Part shown: in pieces, positions 44,501 through 59,500 of the stretch
Layout: each line of letters begins with the position of its first letter
How positions within the stretch are numbered: the first letter of the stretch is position 1
From: Nemertoderma westbladi
Lineage: Eukaryota > Xenacoelomorpha > Nemertodermatida > Nemertodermatidae
Direction: 5' to 3'
Length of the DNA stretch: 64,000 bases
Assembly: GCA_032718475.1 (NCBI GenBank)
Contig: JAUCBJ010000488.1
Coordinates: 1 to 64,000 of the forward strand
The notes under the pieces: generated by a model
Databases searched by the model: none
What the model saw: only the letters and a program-made list of their open reading frames with translations
Told to the model about the DNA's origin: nothing
Translations under genes and position numbers: made by a program

Positions 44501-47500
44501 AGTTAGCGGTGTCAGAGTCAGGGTGGTACAAGTAAAATAAAGTTAGCGGTGTCAGAGTCAGGGTGGTACAAGTAAAATAAAATTAGCGTGTCAGAGTCAG
44601 GGTGGTACAAGTAAAATAAAGTTAGCGGTGTCAGAGTCAGGGTGGTACAAGTAATATAAAGTTAGCGGTGTCAGAGTCAGGGTGGTACAAGTAAAATAAA
44701 GTTAGCGGTGTCAGAGTCAGGGTGGTACAAGTAAAATAAAGTTAGCGGTGTCAGAGTCAGGGTGGTACAAGTAATATAAAGTTAGCGGTGTCAGAGTCAG
44801 GGTGGTAGAAGTAAAATAAAGTTAGCGGTGTCAGGGTGGTACAAGTAAAATAAAGTTAGCGGTGTCAGAGTCAAGGTGGTACAAGTAAAATAAAGTTAGC
44901 GGTGTCAGGGTGGTACAAGTAAAATAAAGTTAGCGGTGTCAGGGTGCTACAAGTAAAATAAAGTTAGCGGTGTCAGAGTCAGGGTGGTACAAGTAAAATA
45001 AAGTTAGCGGTGTCAGGGTGGTACAAGTAAAATAAAGTTAGCGGTGTCAGGGTGCTACAAGTAAAATAAAGTTAGCGGTGTCAGAGTCAGGGTGGTACAA
45101 GTAATATAAAGTTAGCGGTGTCAGAGTCAGGGTGTTACAAGTAAAATAAAGTTAGCGGTGTCAGGGTGGTACAAGTAAAATAAAGTTAGCGGTGTCAGGG
45201 TGGTATAAGTACAATAAAGTTAGCGTGTCAGAGTCAGGGTGGTACAACTAAAATAAAGTTAGCGGTGTCAGTGTCAGGGTGGTACAAGTAAAATAAAGTT
45301 AGCGGTGTCAGAGTCAGGGTGGTACAAGTAAAATAAAGTTAGCGGTGGCAGTGTCAGGGTGGTACAAGTAAAATAAAGTTAGCGGTGTCAGGGTGGTATA
45401 AGTAAAATAAAGTTAGCGTGTCAGAGTCAGGGTGGTACAAGTAAAATAAAGTTAGCGGTGTCAGAGTCAGGGTGGTACAAGTAAAATAAAGTTAGCGGTG
45501 TCAGTGTCAGGGTGGTACAAGTAAAATAAAGTTAGCGGTGTCAGTGTCAGGGTGGTACAAGTAAAATAAAGTTAGCGGTGTCAGGGTGGTATAAGTAAAA
45601 TAAAGCTAGCGGTGTCAGAGTCAGGGTGGTACAAGTAAAATAAAGTTAGCGGTGTCAGAGTCAGGGTGGTACAAGTAAAATAAAGTTAGCGGTGTCAGAG
45701 TCAGGGTGGTACAAGTAAAATAAAGTTAGCGGTGTCAGGGTGGTATAAGTAAAATAAAGTTAGCGTGTCAGAGTCAGGGTGGTACAAGTAAAATAAAGTT
45801 AGCGGTGTCAGAGTCAGGGTGGTACAAGTAAAATAAAGTTAGCGGTGTCAGTTTCAGGGTGGTACAAGTAAAATAAAGTTAGCGGTGTCAGGGTGGTATA
45901 AGTAAAATAAAGTTAGCGTGTCAGAGTCAGGGTGGTACAAGTAAAATAAAGTTAGCGGTGTCAGAGTCAGGGTGGTACAAGTAAAATAAAGTTAGCGGTG
46001 TCAGTGTCAGGGTGGTACAAGTAAAATAAAGTTAGCGGTGTCAGTGTCAGGGTGGTACAAGTAAAATAAAGTTAGCGGTGTCAGTGTCAGGGTGGTACAA
46101 GTAAAATAAAGTTAGCGGTGTCAGGGTGGTATAAGTAAAATAAAGTTAGCGGTGTCAGAGTCAGGGTGGTACAAGTAAAATAAAGTTAGCGGTGTCAGGG
46201 TGGTATAAGTAAAATAAAGTTAGCGGTGTCAGAGTCAGGGTGGTACAAGTAAAATAAAGTTAGCGGTGTCAGAGTCAGGGTGGTACAAGTAAAATAAAGT
46301 TAGCGGTGTCAGAGTCAGGGTGGTACAAGTAAAATAAAGTTAGCGGTGTCAGTGTCAGGGTGGTACAAGTAAAATAAAGTTAGCGGTGTCAGGGTGGTAT
46401 AAGTAAAATAAAGTTAGCGGTGTCAGAGTCAGGGTGGTACAAGTAAAATAAAGTTAGCGGTGTCAGATTCAGGGTGGTACAAGTAAAATAAAGTTAGCGG
46501 TGTCAGAGTCAGGGTGGTACAAGTAAAATAAAGTTAGCGGTGTCAAAGTCAGGGTGGTACAAGTAAAATAAAGTTAGCGTGTCAGTGTCAGGGTGGTACA
46601 AGTAAAATAAAGTTAGCGGTGTCAAAGTCAGGGTGGTACAAGTAAAATAAAGTTAGCGGTGTCAGAGTCAGGGTGGTACAAGTAAAATAAAGTTAGCGGT
46701 GTCAGGGTGGTATAAGTAAAATAAAGTTAGCGGTGTCAGAGTCAGGGTGGTACAAGTAAAATAAAGTTAGCGGTGTCAGAGTCAGGGTGGTACAAGTAAA
46801 ATAAAGTTAGCGGTGTCAGTGTCAGGGTGGTACAAGTAAAATAAAGTTAGCGGTGTCAGGGTGGTATAAGTAAAATAAAGTTAGCGGTGTCAGAGTCAGG
46901 GTGGTACAAGTAAAATAAAGTTAGCGGTGTCAGATTCAGGGTGGTACAAGTAAAATAAAGTTAGCGGTGTCAGAGTCAGGGTGGTACAAGTAAAATAAAG
47001 TTAGCGGTGTCAAAGTCAGGGTGGTACAAGTAAAATAAAGTTAGCGTGTCAGTGTCAGGGTGGTACAAGTAAAATAAAGTTAGCGGTGTCAAAGTCAGGG
47101 TGGTACAAGTAAAATAAAGTTAGCGGTGTCAGAGTCAGGGTGGTACAAGTAAAATAAAGTTAGCGGTGTCAGAGTCAGGGTGGTACAAGTAAAATAAAGT
47201 TAGCGGTGTCAGAGTCAGGGTGGTACAAGTAAAATAAAGTTAGCGGTGTCAGAGTCAGGGTGGTACAAGTAAAATAAAGTTAGCGGTGTCAGAGTCAGGG
47301 TGGTACAAGTAAAATAAAGTTAGCGGTGTCAGAGTCAGGGTGGTACAAGTAATATAAAGTTAGCGGTGTCAGAGTCAGGGTGGTACAAGTAAAATAAAGT
47401 TAGCGGTGTCAGAGTCAGGGTGGTACAAGTAAAATAAAGTTAGCGGTGTCAGAGTCAGGGTGGTACAAGTAATATAAAGTTAGCGGTGTCAGGGTGGTAC

Positions 47501-50500
47501 AAGTAAAATAAAGTTAGCGGTGTCAGAGTCAAGGTGGTACAAGTAAAATAAAGTTAGCGGTGTCAGGGTGGTACAAGTAAAATAAAGTTAGCGGTGTCAG
47601 GGTGCTACAAGTAAAATAAAGTTAGCGGTGTCAGAGTCAGGGTGGTACAAGTAAAATAAAGTTAGCGGTGTCAGGGTGGTACAAGTAAAATAAAGTTAGC
47701 GGTGTCAGAGTCAGGGTGGTACAAGTAAAATAAAGTTAGCGGTGTCAGGGTGGTATAAGTACAATAAAGTTAGCGTGTCAGAGTCAGGGTGGTACAACTA
47801 AAATAAAGTTAGCGGTGTCAGTGTCAGGGTGGTACAAGTAAAATAAAGTTAGCGGTGTCAGAGTCAGGGTGGTACAAGTAAAATAAAGTTAGCGGTGGCA
47901 GTGTCAGGGTGGTACAAGTAAAATAAAGTTAGCGGTGTCAGGGTGGTATAAGTAAAATAAAGTTAGCGTGTCAGAGTCAGGGTGGTACAAGTAAAATAAA
48001 GTTAGCGGTGTCAGAGTCAGGGTGGTACAAGTAAAATAAAGTTAGCGGTGTCAGTGTCAGGGTGGTACAAGTAAAATAAAGTTAGCGGTGTCAGTGTCAG
48101 GGTGGTACAAGTAAAATAAAGTTAGCGGTGTCAGGGTGGTATAAGTAAAATAAAGCTAGCGGTGTCAGAGTCAGGGTGGTACAAGTAAAATAAAGTTAGC
48201 GGTGTCAGAGTCAGGGTGGTACAAGTAAAATAAAGTTAGCGGTGTCAGAGTCAGGGTGGTACAAGTAAAATAAAGTTAGCGGTGTCAGGGTGGTATAAGT
48301 AAAATAAAGTTAGCGTGTCAGAGTCAGGGTGGTACAAGTAAAATAAAGTTAGCGGTGTCAGAGTCAGGGTGGTACAAGTAAAATAAAGTTAGCGGTGTCA
48401 GTTTCAGGGTGGTACAAGTAAAATAAAGTTAGCGGTGTCAGGGTGGTATAAGTAAAATAAAGTTAGCGTGTCAGAGTCAGGGTGGTACAAGTAAAATAAA
48501 GTTAGCGGTGTCAGAGTCAGGGTGGTACAAGTAAAATAAAGTTAGCGGTGTCAGTGTCAGGGTGGTACAAGTAAAATAAAGTTAGCGGTGTCAGTGTCAG
48601 GGTGGTACAAGTAAAATAAAGTTAGCGGTGTCAGTGTCAGGGTGGTACAAGTAAAATAAAGTTAGCGGTGTCAGGGTGGTATAAGTAAAATAAAGTTAGC
48701 GGTGTCAGAGTCAGGGTGGTACAAATAAAATAAAGTTAGCGGTGTCAGGGTGGTATAAGTAAAATAAAGTTAGCGGTGTCAGAGTCAGGGTGGTACAAGT
48801 AAAATAAAGTTAGCGGTGTCAGAGTCAGGGTGGTACAAGTAAAATAAAGTTAGCGGTGTCAGAGTCAGGGTGGTACAAGTAAAATAAAGTTAGCGGTGTC
48901 AGTGTCAGGGTGGTACAAGTAAAATAAAGTTAGCGGTGTCAGGGTGGTATAAGTAAAATAAAGTTAGCGGTGTCAGAGTCAGGGTGGTACAAGTAAAATA
49001 AAGTTAGCGGTGTCAGATTCAGGGTGGTACAAGTAAAATAAAGTTAGCGGTGTCAGAGTCAGGGTGGTACAAGTAAAATAAAGTTAGCGGTGTCAAAGTC
49101 AGGGTGGTACAAGTAAAATAAAGTTAGCGTGTCAGTGTCAGGGTGGTACAAGTAAAATAAAGTTAGCGGTGTCAAAGTCAGGGTGGTACAAGTAAAATAA
49201 AGTTAGCGGTGTCAGAGTCAGGGTGGTACAAGTAAAATAAAGTTAGCGGTGTCAGGGTGGTATAAGTAAAATAAAGTTAGCGGTGTCAGAGTCAGGGTGG
49301 TACAAGTAAAATAAAGTTAGCGGTGTCAGAGTCAGGGTGGTACAAGTAAAATAAAGTTAGCGGTGTCAGTGTCAGGGTGGTACAAGTAAAATAAAGTTAG
49401 CGGTGTCAGGGTGGTATAAGTAAAATAAAGTTAGCGGTGTCAGAGTCAGGGTGGTACAAGTAAAATAAAGTTAGCGGTGTCAGATTCAGGGTGGTAGAAG
49501 TAAAATAAAGTTAGCGGTGTCAGAGTCAGGGTGGTACAAGTAAAATAAAGTTAGCGGTGTCAAAGTCAGGGTGGTACAAGTAAAATAAAGTTAGCGTGTC
49601 AGTGTCAGGGTGGTACAAGTAAAATAAAGTTAGCGGTGTCAAAGTCAGGGTGGTACAAGTAAAATAAAGTTAGCGGTGTCAAAGTCAGGGTGGTACAAGT
49701 AAAATAAAGTTAGCGGTGTCAGAGTCAGGGTGGTACAAGTAAAATAAAGTTAGCGGTGTCAGAGTCAGGGTGGTACAAGTAAAATAAAGTTAGCGGTGTC
49801 AGAGTCAGGGTGGTACAAGTAAAATAAAGTTAGCGGTGTCAGAGTCAGGGTGGTACAAGTAAAATAAAGTTAGCGTGTCAGAGTCAGGGTGGTACAAGTA
49901 AAATAAAGTTAGCGGTGTCAGAGTCAGGGTGGTACAAGTAAAATAAAGTTAGCGTGTCAGAGTCAGGGTGGTACAAGTAAAATAAAGTTAGCGGTGTCAG
50001 AGTCAGGGTGGTACAAGTAAAATAAAGTTAGCGGTGTCAGAGTCAGGGTGGTACAAGTAAAATAAAGTTAGCGGTGTCAGAGTCAGGGTGGTACAAGTAA
50101 AATAAAGTTAGCGGTGTCAGAGTCAGGGTGGTACAAGTAAAATAAAGTTAGCGTGTCAGAGTCAGGGTGGTACAAGTAAAATAAAGTTAGCGGTGTCAGA
50201 GTCAGGGTGGTACAAGTAAAATAAAGTTAGCGGTGTCAGAGTCAGGGTGGTACAAGTAAAATAAAGTTAGCGGTGTCAGAGTCAGGGTGGTACAAGTAAA
50301 ATAAAGTTAGCGGTGTCAGAGTCAGGGTGGTACAAGTAAAATAAAGTTAGCGGTGTCAGAGTCAGGGTGGTACAAGTAAAATAAAGTTAGCGTGTCAGAG
50401 TCAGGGTGGTACAAGTAAAATAAAGTTAGCGGTGTCAGAGTCAGGGTGGTACAAGTAAAATAAAGTTAGCGTGTCAGAGTCAGGGTGGTACAAGTAAAAT

Positions 50501-53500
50501 AAAGTTAGCGGTGTCAGAGTCAGGGTGGTACAAGTAAAATAAAGTTAGCGGTGTCAGAGTCAGGGTGGTACAAGTAAAATAAAGTTAGCGGTGTCAGAGT
50601 CAGGGTGGTACAAGTAAAATAAAGTTAGCGGTGTCAGAGTCAGGGTGGTACAAGTAAAATAAAGTTAGCGGTGTCAGAGTCAGGGTGGTACAAGTAAAAC
50701 GAAGTTAGCGGTGTCAGAGTCAGGGTGGTACAAGTAAAATAAAGTTAGCGGTGTCAGAGTCAGGGTGGTACAAGTAAAATAAAGTTAGCGGTGTCAGAGT
50801 CAGGGTGGTACAAGTAATATAAAGTTAGCGGTGTCAGAGTCAGGGTGGTACAAGTAATATAAAGTTAGCGGTGTCAGAGTCAGGGTGGTACAAGTAAAAT
50901 AAAGTTAGCGGTGTCAGAGTCAGGGTGGTACAAGTAAAATAAAGTTAGCGGTGTCAGAGTCAGGGTGGTACAAGTAAAATAAAGTTAGCGGTGTCAGAGT
51001 CAGGGTGGTACAAGTAAAATAAAGTTAGCGGTGTCAGAGTCAGGGTGGTACAAGTAAAATAAAGTTAGCGTGTCAGAGTCAGGGTGGTACAAGTAAAATA
51101 AAGTTAGCGGTGTCAGAGTCAGGGTGGTACAAGTAAAATAAAGTTAGCGGTGTCAGAGTCAGGGTGGTACAAGTAAAATAAAGTTAGCGGTGTCAGAGTC
51201 AGGGTGGTACAAGTAAAATAAAGTTAGCGGTGTCAGAGTCAGGGTGGTACAAGTAAAATAAAGTTAGCGGTGTCAGAGTCAGGGTGGTACAAGTAAAATA
51301 AAGTTAGCGGTGTCAGAGTCAGGGTGGTACAAGTAAAATAAAGTTAGCGGTGTCAGAGTCAGGGTGGTACAAGTAAAACGAAGTTAGCGGTGTCAGAGTC
51401 AGGGTGGTACAAGTAAAATAAAGTTAGCGGTGTCAGAGTCAGGGTGGTACAAGTAAAATAAAGTTAGCGGTGTCAGAGTCAGGGTGGTACAAGTAATATA
51501 AAGTTAGCGGTGTCAGAGTCAGGGTGGTACAAGTAATATAAAGTTAGCGGTGTCAGAGTCAGGGTGGTACAAGTAAAATAAAGTTAGCGGTGTCAGAGTC
51601 AGGGTGGTACAAGTAAAATAAAGTTAGCGGTGTCAGAGTCAGGGTGGTACAAGTAAAATAAAGTTAGCGGTGTCAGAGTCAGGGTGGTACAAGTAAAATA
51701 AAGTTAGCGGTGTCAGAGTCAGGGTGGTACAAGTAAAATAAAGTTAGCGGTGTCAGAGTCAGGGTGGTACAAGTAAAATAAAGTTAGCGGTGTCAGAGTC
51801 AGGGTGGTACAAGTAAAATAAAGTTAGCGGTGTCAGAGTCAGGGTGGTACAAGTAAAATAAAGTTAGCGGTGTCAGAGTCAGGGTGGTACAAGTAAAATA
51901 AAGTTAGCGTGTCAGAGTCAGGGTGGTACAAGTAAAATAAAGTTAGCGGTGTCAGAGTCAGGGTGGTACAAGTAATATAAAGTTAGCGGTGTCAGAGTCA
52001 GGGTGGTACAAGTAAAATAAAGTTAGCGGTGTCAGAGTCAGGGTGGTACAAGTAAAATAAAGTTAGCGGTGTCAGAGTCAGGGTGGTACAAGTAATATAA
52101 AGTTAGCGGTGTCAGAGTCAGGGTGGTAGAAGTAAAATAAAGTTAGCGGTGTCAGGGTGGTACAAGTAAAATAAAGTTAGCGGTGTCAGAGTCAAGGTGG
52201 TACAAGTAAAATAAAGTTAGCGGTGTCAGGGTGGTACAAGTAAAATAAAGTTAGCGGTGTCAGGGTGCTACAAGTAAAATAAAGTTAGCGGTGTCAGAGT
52301 CAGGGTGGTACAAGTAAAATAAAGTTAGCGGTGTCAGGGTGGTACAAGTAAAATAAAGTTAGCGGTGTCAGGGTGCTACAAGTAAAATAAAGTTAGCGGT
52401 GTCAGAGTCAGGGTGGTACAAGTAATATAAAGTTAGCGGTGTCAGAGTCAGGGTGTTACAAGTAAAATAAAGTTAGCGGTGTCAGGGTGGTACAAGTAAA
52501 ATAAAGTTAGCGGTGTCAGGGTGGTATAAGTACAATAAAGTTAGCGTGTCAGAGTCAGGGTGGTACAACTAAAATAAAGTTAGCGGTGTCAGTGTCAGGG
52601 TGGTACAAGTAAAATAAAGTTAGCGGTGTCAGAGTCAGGGTGGTACAAGTAAAATAAAGTTAGCGGTGGCAGTGTCAGGGTGGTACAAGTAAAATAAAGT
52701 TAGCGGTGTCAGGGTGGTATAAGTAAAATAAAGTTAGCGTGTCAGAGTCAGGGTGGTACAAGTAAAATAAAGTTAGCGGTGTCAGAGTCAGGGTGGTACA
52801 AGTAAAATAAAGTTAGCGGTGTCAGTGTCAGGGTGGTACAAGTAAAATAAAGTTAGCGGTGTCAGTGTCAGGGTGGTACAAGTAAAATAAAGTTAGCGGT
52901 GTCAGGGTGGTATAAGTAAAATAAAGCTAGCGGTGTCAGAGTCAGGGTGGTACAAGTAAAATAAAGTTAGCGGTGTCAGAGTCAGGGTGGTACAAGTAAA
53001 ATAAAGTTAGCGGTGTCAGAGTCAGGGTGGTACAAGTAAAATAAAGTTAGCGGTGTCAGGGTGGTATAAGTAAAATAAAGTTAGCGTGTCAGAGTCAGGG
53101 TGGTACAAGTAAAATAAAGTTAGCGGTGTCAGAGTCAGGGTGGTACAAGTAAAATAAAGTTAGCGGTGTCAGTTTCAGGGTGGTACAAGTAAAATAAAGT
53201 TAGCGGTGTCAGGGTGGTATAAGTAAAATAAAGTTAGCGTGTCAGAGTCAGGGTGGTACAAGTAAAATAAAGTTAGCGGTGTCAGAGTCAGGGTGGTACA
53301 AGTAAAATAAAGTTAGCGGTGTCAGTGTCAGGGTGGTACAAGTAAAATAAAGTTAGCGGTGTCAGTGTCAGGGTGGTACAAGTAAAATAAAGTTAGCGGT
53401 GTCAGTGTCAGGGTGGTACAAGTAAAATAAAGTTAGCGGTGTCAGGGTGGTATAAGTAAAATAAAGTTAGCGGTGTCAGAGTCAGGGTGGTACAAGTAAA

Positions 53501-56500
53501 ATAAAGTTAGCGGTGTCAGGGTGGTATAAGTAAAATAAAGTTAGCGGTGTCAGAGTCAGGGTGGTACAAGTAAAATAAAGTTAGCGGTGTCAGAGTCAGG
53601 GTGGTACAAGTAAAATAAAGTTAGCGGTGTCAGAGTCAGGGTGGTACAAGTAAAATAAAGTTAGCGGTGTCAGTGTCAGGGTGGTACAAGTAAAATAAAG
53701 TTAGCGGTGTCAGGGTGGTATAAGTAAAATAAAGTTAGCGGTGTCAGAGTCAGGGTGGTACAAGTAAAATAAAGTTAGCGGTGTCAGATTCAGGGTGGTA
53801 CAAGTAAAATAAAGTTAGCGGTGTCAGAGTCAGGGTGGTACAAGTAAAATAAAGTTAGCGGTGTCAAAGTCAGGGTGGTACAAGTAAAATAAAGTTAGCG
53901 TGTCAGTGTCAGGGTGGTACAAGTAAAATAAAGTTAGCGGTGTCAAAGTCAGGGTGGTACAAGTAAAATAAAGTTAGCGGTGTCAGAGTCAGGGTGGTAC
54001 AAGTAAAATAAAGTTAGCGGTGTCAGGGTGGTATAAGTAAAATAAAGTTAGCGGTGTCAGAGTCAGGGTGGTACAAGTAAAATAAAGTTAGCGGTGTCAG
54101 AGTCAGGGTGGTACAAGTAAAATAAAGTTAGCGGTGTCAGTGTCAGGGTGGTACAAGTAAAATAAAGTTAGCGGTGTCAGGGTGGTATAAGTAAAATAAA
54201 GTTAGCGGTGTCAGAGTCAGGGTGGTACAAGTAAAATAAAGTTAGCGGTGTCAGATTCAGGGTGGTACAAGTAAAATAAAGTTAGCGGTGTCAGAGTCAG
54301 GGTGGTACAAGTAAAATAAAGTTAGCGGTGTCAAAGTCAGGGTGGTACAAGTAAAATAAAGTTAGCGTGTCAGTGTCAGGGTGGTACAAGTAAAATAAAG
54401 TTAGCGGTGTCAAAGTCAGGGTGGTACAAGTAAAATAAAGTTAGCGGTGTCAGAGTCAGGGTGGTACAAGTAAAATAAAGTTAGCGGTGTCAGAGTCAGG
54501 GTGGTACAAGTAAAATAAAGTTAGCGGTGTCAGAGTCAGGGTGGTACAAGTAAAATAAAGTTAGCGGTGTCAGAGTCAGGGTGGTACAAGTAAAATAAAG
54601 TTAGCGGTGTCAGAGTCAGGGTGGTACAAGTAAAATAAAGTTAGCGGTGTCAGAGTCAGGGTGGTACAAGTAATATAAAGTTAGCGGTGTCAGAGTCAGG
54701 GTGGTACAAGTAAAATAAAGTTAGCGGTGTCAGAGTCAGGGTGGTACAAGTAAAATAAAGTTAGCGGTGTCAGAGTCAGGGTGGTACAAGTAATATAAAG
54801 TTAGCGGTGTCAGAGTCAGGGTGGTAGAAGTAAAATAAAGTTAGCGGTGTCAGGGTGGTACAAGTAAAATAAAGTTAGCGGTGTCAGAGTCAAGGTGGTA
54901 CAAGTAAAATAAAGTTAGCGGTGTCAGGGTGGTACAAGTAAAATAAAGTTAGCGGTGTCAGGGTGCTACAAGTAAAATAAAGTTAGCGGTGTCAGAGTCA
55001 GGGTGGTACAAGTAAAATAAAGTTAGCGGTGTCAGGGTGGTACAAGTAAAATAAAGTTAGCGGTGTCAGAGTCAGGGTGGTACAAGTAAAATAAAGTTAG
55101 CGGTGTCAGGGTGGTATAAGTACAATAAAGTTAGCGTGTCAGAGTCAGGGTGGTACAACTAAAATAAAGTTAGCGGTGTCAGTGTCAGGGTGGTACAAGT
55201 AAAATAAAGTTAGCGGTGTCAGAGTCAGGGTGGTACAAGTAAAATAAAGTTAGCGGTGGCAGTGTCAGGGTGGTACAAGTAAAATAAAGTTAGCGGTGTC
55301 AGGGTGGTATAAGTAAAATAAAGTTAGCGTGTCAGAGTCAGGGTGGTACAAGTAAAATAAAGTTAGCGGTGTCAGAGTCAGGGTGGTACAAGTAAAATAA
55401 AGTTAGCGGTGTCAGTGTCAGGGTGGTACAAGTAAAATAAAGTTAGCGGTGTCAGTGTCAGGGTGGTACAAGTAAAATAAAGTTAGCGGTGTCAGGGTGG
55501 TATAAGTAAAATAAAGCTAGCGGTGTCAGAGTCAGGGTGGTACAAGTAAAATAAAGTTAGCGGTGTCAGAGTCAGGGTGGTACAAGTAAAATAAAGTTAG
55601 CGGTGTCAGAGTCAGGGTGGTACAAGTAAAATAAAGTTAGCGGTGTCAGGGTGGTATAAGTAAAATAAAGTTAGCGTGTCAGAGTCAGGGTGGTACAAGT
55701 AAAATAAAGTTAGCGGTGTCAGAGTCAGGGTGGTACAAGTAAAATAAAGTTAGCGGTGTCAGTTTCAGGGTGGTACAAGTAAAATAAAGTTAGCGGTGTC
55801 AGGGTGGTATAAGTAAAATAAAGTTAGCGTGTCAGAGTCAGGGTGGTACAAGTAAAATAAAGTTAGCGGTGTCAGAGTCAGGGTGGTACAAGTAAAATAA
55901 AGTTAGCGGTGTCAGTGTCAGGGTGGTACAAGTAAAATAAAGTTAGCGGTGTCAGTGTCAGGGTGGTACAAGTAAAATAAAGTTAGCGGTGTCAGTGTCA
56001 GGGTGGTACAAGTAAAATAAAGTTAGCGGTGTCAGGGTGGTATAAGTAAAATAAAGTTAGCGGTGTCAGAGTCAGGGTGGTACAAATAAAATAAAGTTAG
56101 CGGTGTCAGGGTGGTATAAGTAAAATAAAGTTAGCGGTGTCAGAGTCAGGGTGGTACAAGTAAAATAAAGTTAGCGGTGTCAGAGTCAGGGTGGTACAAG
56201 TAAAATAAAGTTAGCGGTGTCAGAGTCAGGGTGGTACAAGTAAAATAAAGTTAGCGGTGTCAGTGTCAGGGTGGTACAAGTAAAATAAAGTTAGCGGTGT
56301 CAGGGTGGTATAAGTAAAATAAAGTTAGCGGTGTCAGAGTCAGGGTGGTACAAGTAAAATAAAGTTAGCGGTGTCAGATTCAGGGTGGTACAAGTAAAAT
56401 AAAGTTAGCGGTGTCAGAGTCAGGGTGGTACAAGTAAAATAAAGTTAGCGGTGTCAAAGTCAGGGTGGTACAAGTAAAATAAAGTTAGCGTGTCAGTGTC

Positions 56501-59500
56501 AGGGTGGTACAAGTAAAATAAAGTTAGCGGTGTCAAAGTCAGGGTGGTACAAGTAAAATAAAGTTAGCGGTGTCAGAGTCAGGGTGGTACAAGTAAAATA
56601 AAGTTAGCGGTGTCAGGGTGGTATAAGTAAAATAAAGTTAGCGGTGTCAGAGTCAGGGTGGTACAAGTAAAATAAAGTTAGCGGTGTCAGAGTCAGGGTG
56701 GTACAAGTAAAATAAAGTTAGCGGTGTCAGTGTCAGGGTGGTACAAGTAAAATAAAGTTAGCGGTGTCAGGGTGGTATAAGTAAAATAAAGTTAGCGGTG
56801 TCAGAGTCAGGGTGGTACAAGTAAAATAAAGTTAGCGGTGTCAGATTCAGGGTGGTAGAAGTAAAATAAAGTTAGCGGTGTCAGAGTCAGGGTGGTACAA
56901 GTAAAATAAAGTTAGCGGTGTCAAAGTCAGGGTGGTACAAGTAAAATAAAGTTAGCGTGTCAGTGTCAGGGTGGTACAAGTAAAATAAAGTTAGCGGTGT
57001 CAAAGTCAGGGTGGTACAAGTAAAATAAAGTTAGCGGTGTCAAAGTCAGGGTGGTACAAGTAAAATAAAGTTAGCGGTGTCAGAGTCAGGGTGGTACAAG
57101 TAAAATAAAGTTAGCGGTGTCAGAGTCAGGGTGGTACAAGTAAAATAAAGTTAGCGGTGTCAGAGTCAGGGTGGTACAAGTAAAATAAAGTTAGCGGTGT
57201 CAGAGTCAGGGTGGTACAAGTAAAATAAAGTTAGCGGTGTCAGAGTCAGGGTGGTACAAGTAATATAAAGTTAGCGGTGTCAGAGTCAGGGTGGTACAAG
57301 TAAAATAAAGTTAGCGGTGTCAGAGTCAGGGTGGTACAAGTAAAATAAAGTTAGCGGTGTCAGAGTCAGGGTGGTACAAGTAATATAAAGTTAGCGGTGT
57401 CAGAGTCAGGGTGGTAGAAGTAAAATAAAGTTAGCGGTGTCAGGGTGGTACAAGTAAAATAAAGTTAGCGGTGTCAGAGTCAAGGTGGTACAAGTAAAAT
57501 AAAGTTAGCGGTGTCAGGGTGGTACAAGTAAAATAAAGTTAGCGGTGTCAGGGTGCTACAAGTAAAATAAAGTTAGCGGTGTCAGAGTCAGGGTGGTACA
57601 AGTAAAATAAAGTTAGCGGTGTCAGGGTGGTACAAGTAAAATAAAGTTAGCGGTGTCAGGGTGCTACAAGTAAAATAAAGTTAGCGGTGTCAGAGTCAGG
57701 GTGGTACAAGTAATATAAAGTTAGCGGTGTCAGAGTCAGGGTGTTACAAGTAAAATAAAGTTAGCGGTGTCAGGGTGGTACAAGTAAAATAAAGTTAGCG
57801 GTGTCAGGGTGGTATAAGTACAATAAAGTTAGCGTGTCAGAGTCAGGGTGGTACAACTAAAATAAAGTTAGCGGTGTCAGTGTCAGGGTGGTACAAGTAA
57901 AATAAAGTTAGCGGTGTCAGAGTCAGGGTGGTACAAGTAAAATAAAGTTAGCGGTGGCAGTGTCAGGGTGGTACAAGTAAAATAAAGTTAGCGGTGTCAG
58001 GGTGGTATAAGTAAAATAAAGTTAGCGTGTCAGAGTCAGGGTGGTACAAGTAAAATAAAGTTAGCGGTGTCAGAGTCAGGGTGGTACAAGTAAAATAAAG
58101 TTAGCGGTGTCAGTGTCAGGGTGGTACAAGTAAAATAAAGTTAGCGGTGTCAGTGTCAGGGTGGTACAAGTAAAATAAAGTTAGCGGTGTCAGGGTGGTA
58201 TAAGTAAAATAAAGCTAGCGGTGTCAGAGTCAGGGTGGTACAAGTAAAATAAAGTTAGCGGTGTCAGAGTCAGGGTGGTACAAGTAAAATAAAGTTAGCG
58301 GTGTCAGAGTCAGGGTGGTACAAGTAAAATAAAGTTAGCGGTGTCAGGGTGGTATAAGTAAAATAAAGTTAGCGTGTCAGAGTCAGGGTGGTACAAGTAA
58401 AATAAAGTTAGCGGTGTCAGAGTCAGGGTGGTACAAGTAAAATAAAGTTAGCGGTGTCAGTTTCAGGGTGGTACAAGTAAAATAAAGTTAGCGGTGTCAG
58501 GGTGGTATAAGTAAAATAAAGTTAGCGTGTCAGAGTCAGGGTGGTACAAGTAAAATAAAGTTAGCGGTGTCAGAGTCAGGGTGGTACAAGTAAAATAAAG
58601 TTAGCGGTGCCAGTGTCAGGGTGGTACAAGTAAAATAAAGTTAGCGGTGTCAGTGTCAGGGTGGTACAAGTAAAATAAAGTTAGCGGTGTCAGTGTCAGG
58701 GTGGTACAAGTAAAATAAAGTTAGCGGTGTCAGGGTGGTATAAGTAAAATAAAGTTAGCGGTGTCAGAGTCAGGGTGGTACAAGTAAAATAAAGTTAGCG
58801 GTGTCAGGGTGGTATAAGTAAAATAAAGTTAGCGGTGTCAGAGTCAGGGTGGTACAAGTAAAATAAAGTTAGCGGTGTCAGAGTCAGGGTGGTACAAGTA
58901 AAATAAAGTTAGCGGTGTCAGAGTCAGGGTGGTACAAGTAAAATAAAGTTAGCGGTGTCAGTGTCAGGGTGGTACAAGTAAAATAAAGTTAGCGGTGTCA
59001 GGGTGGTATAAGTAAAATAAAGTTAGCGGTGTCAGAGTCAGGGTGGTACAAGTAAAATAAAGTTAGCGGTGTCAGATTCAGGGTGGTACAAGTAAAATAA
59101 AGTTAGCGGTGTCAGAGTCAGGGTGGTACAAGTAAAATAAAGTTAGCGGTGTCAAAGTCAGGGTGGTACAAGTAAAATAAAGTTAGCGTGTCAGTGTCAG
59201 GGTGGTACAAGTAAAATAAAGTTAGCGGTGTCAAAGTCAGGGTGGTACAAGTAAAATAAAGTTAGCGGTGTCAGAGTCAGGGTGGTACAAGTAAAATAAA
59301 GTTAGCGGTGTCAGAGTCAGGGTGGTACAAGTAAAATAAAGTTAGCGGTGTCAGAGTCAGGGTGGTACAAGTAAAATAAAGTTAGCGGTGTCAGAGTCAG
59401 GGTGGTACAAGTAAAATAAAGTTAGCGGTGTCAGAGTCAGGGTGGTACAAGTAAAATAAAGTTAGCGTGTCAGTGTCAGGGTGGTACAAGTAAAATAAAG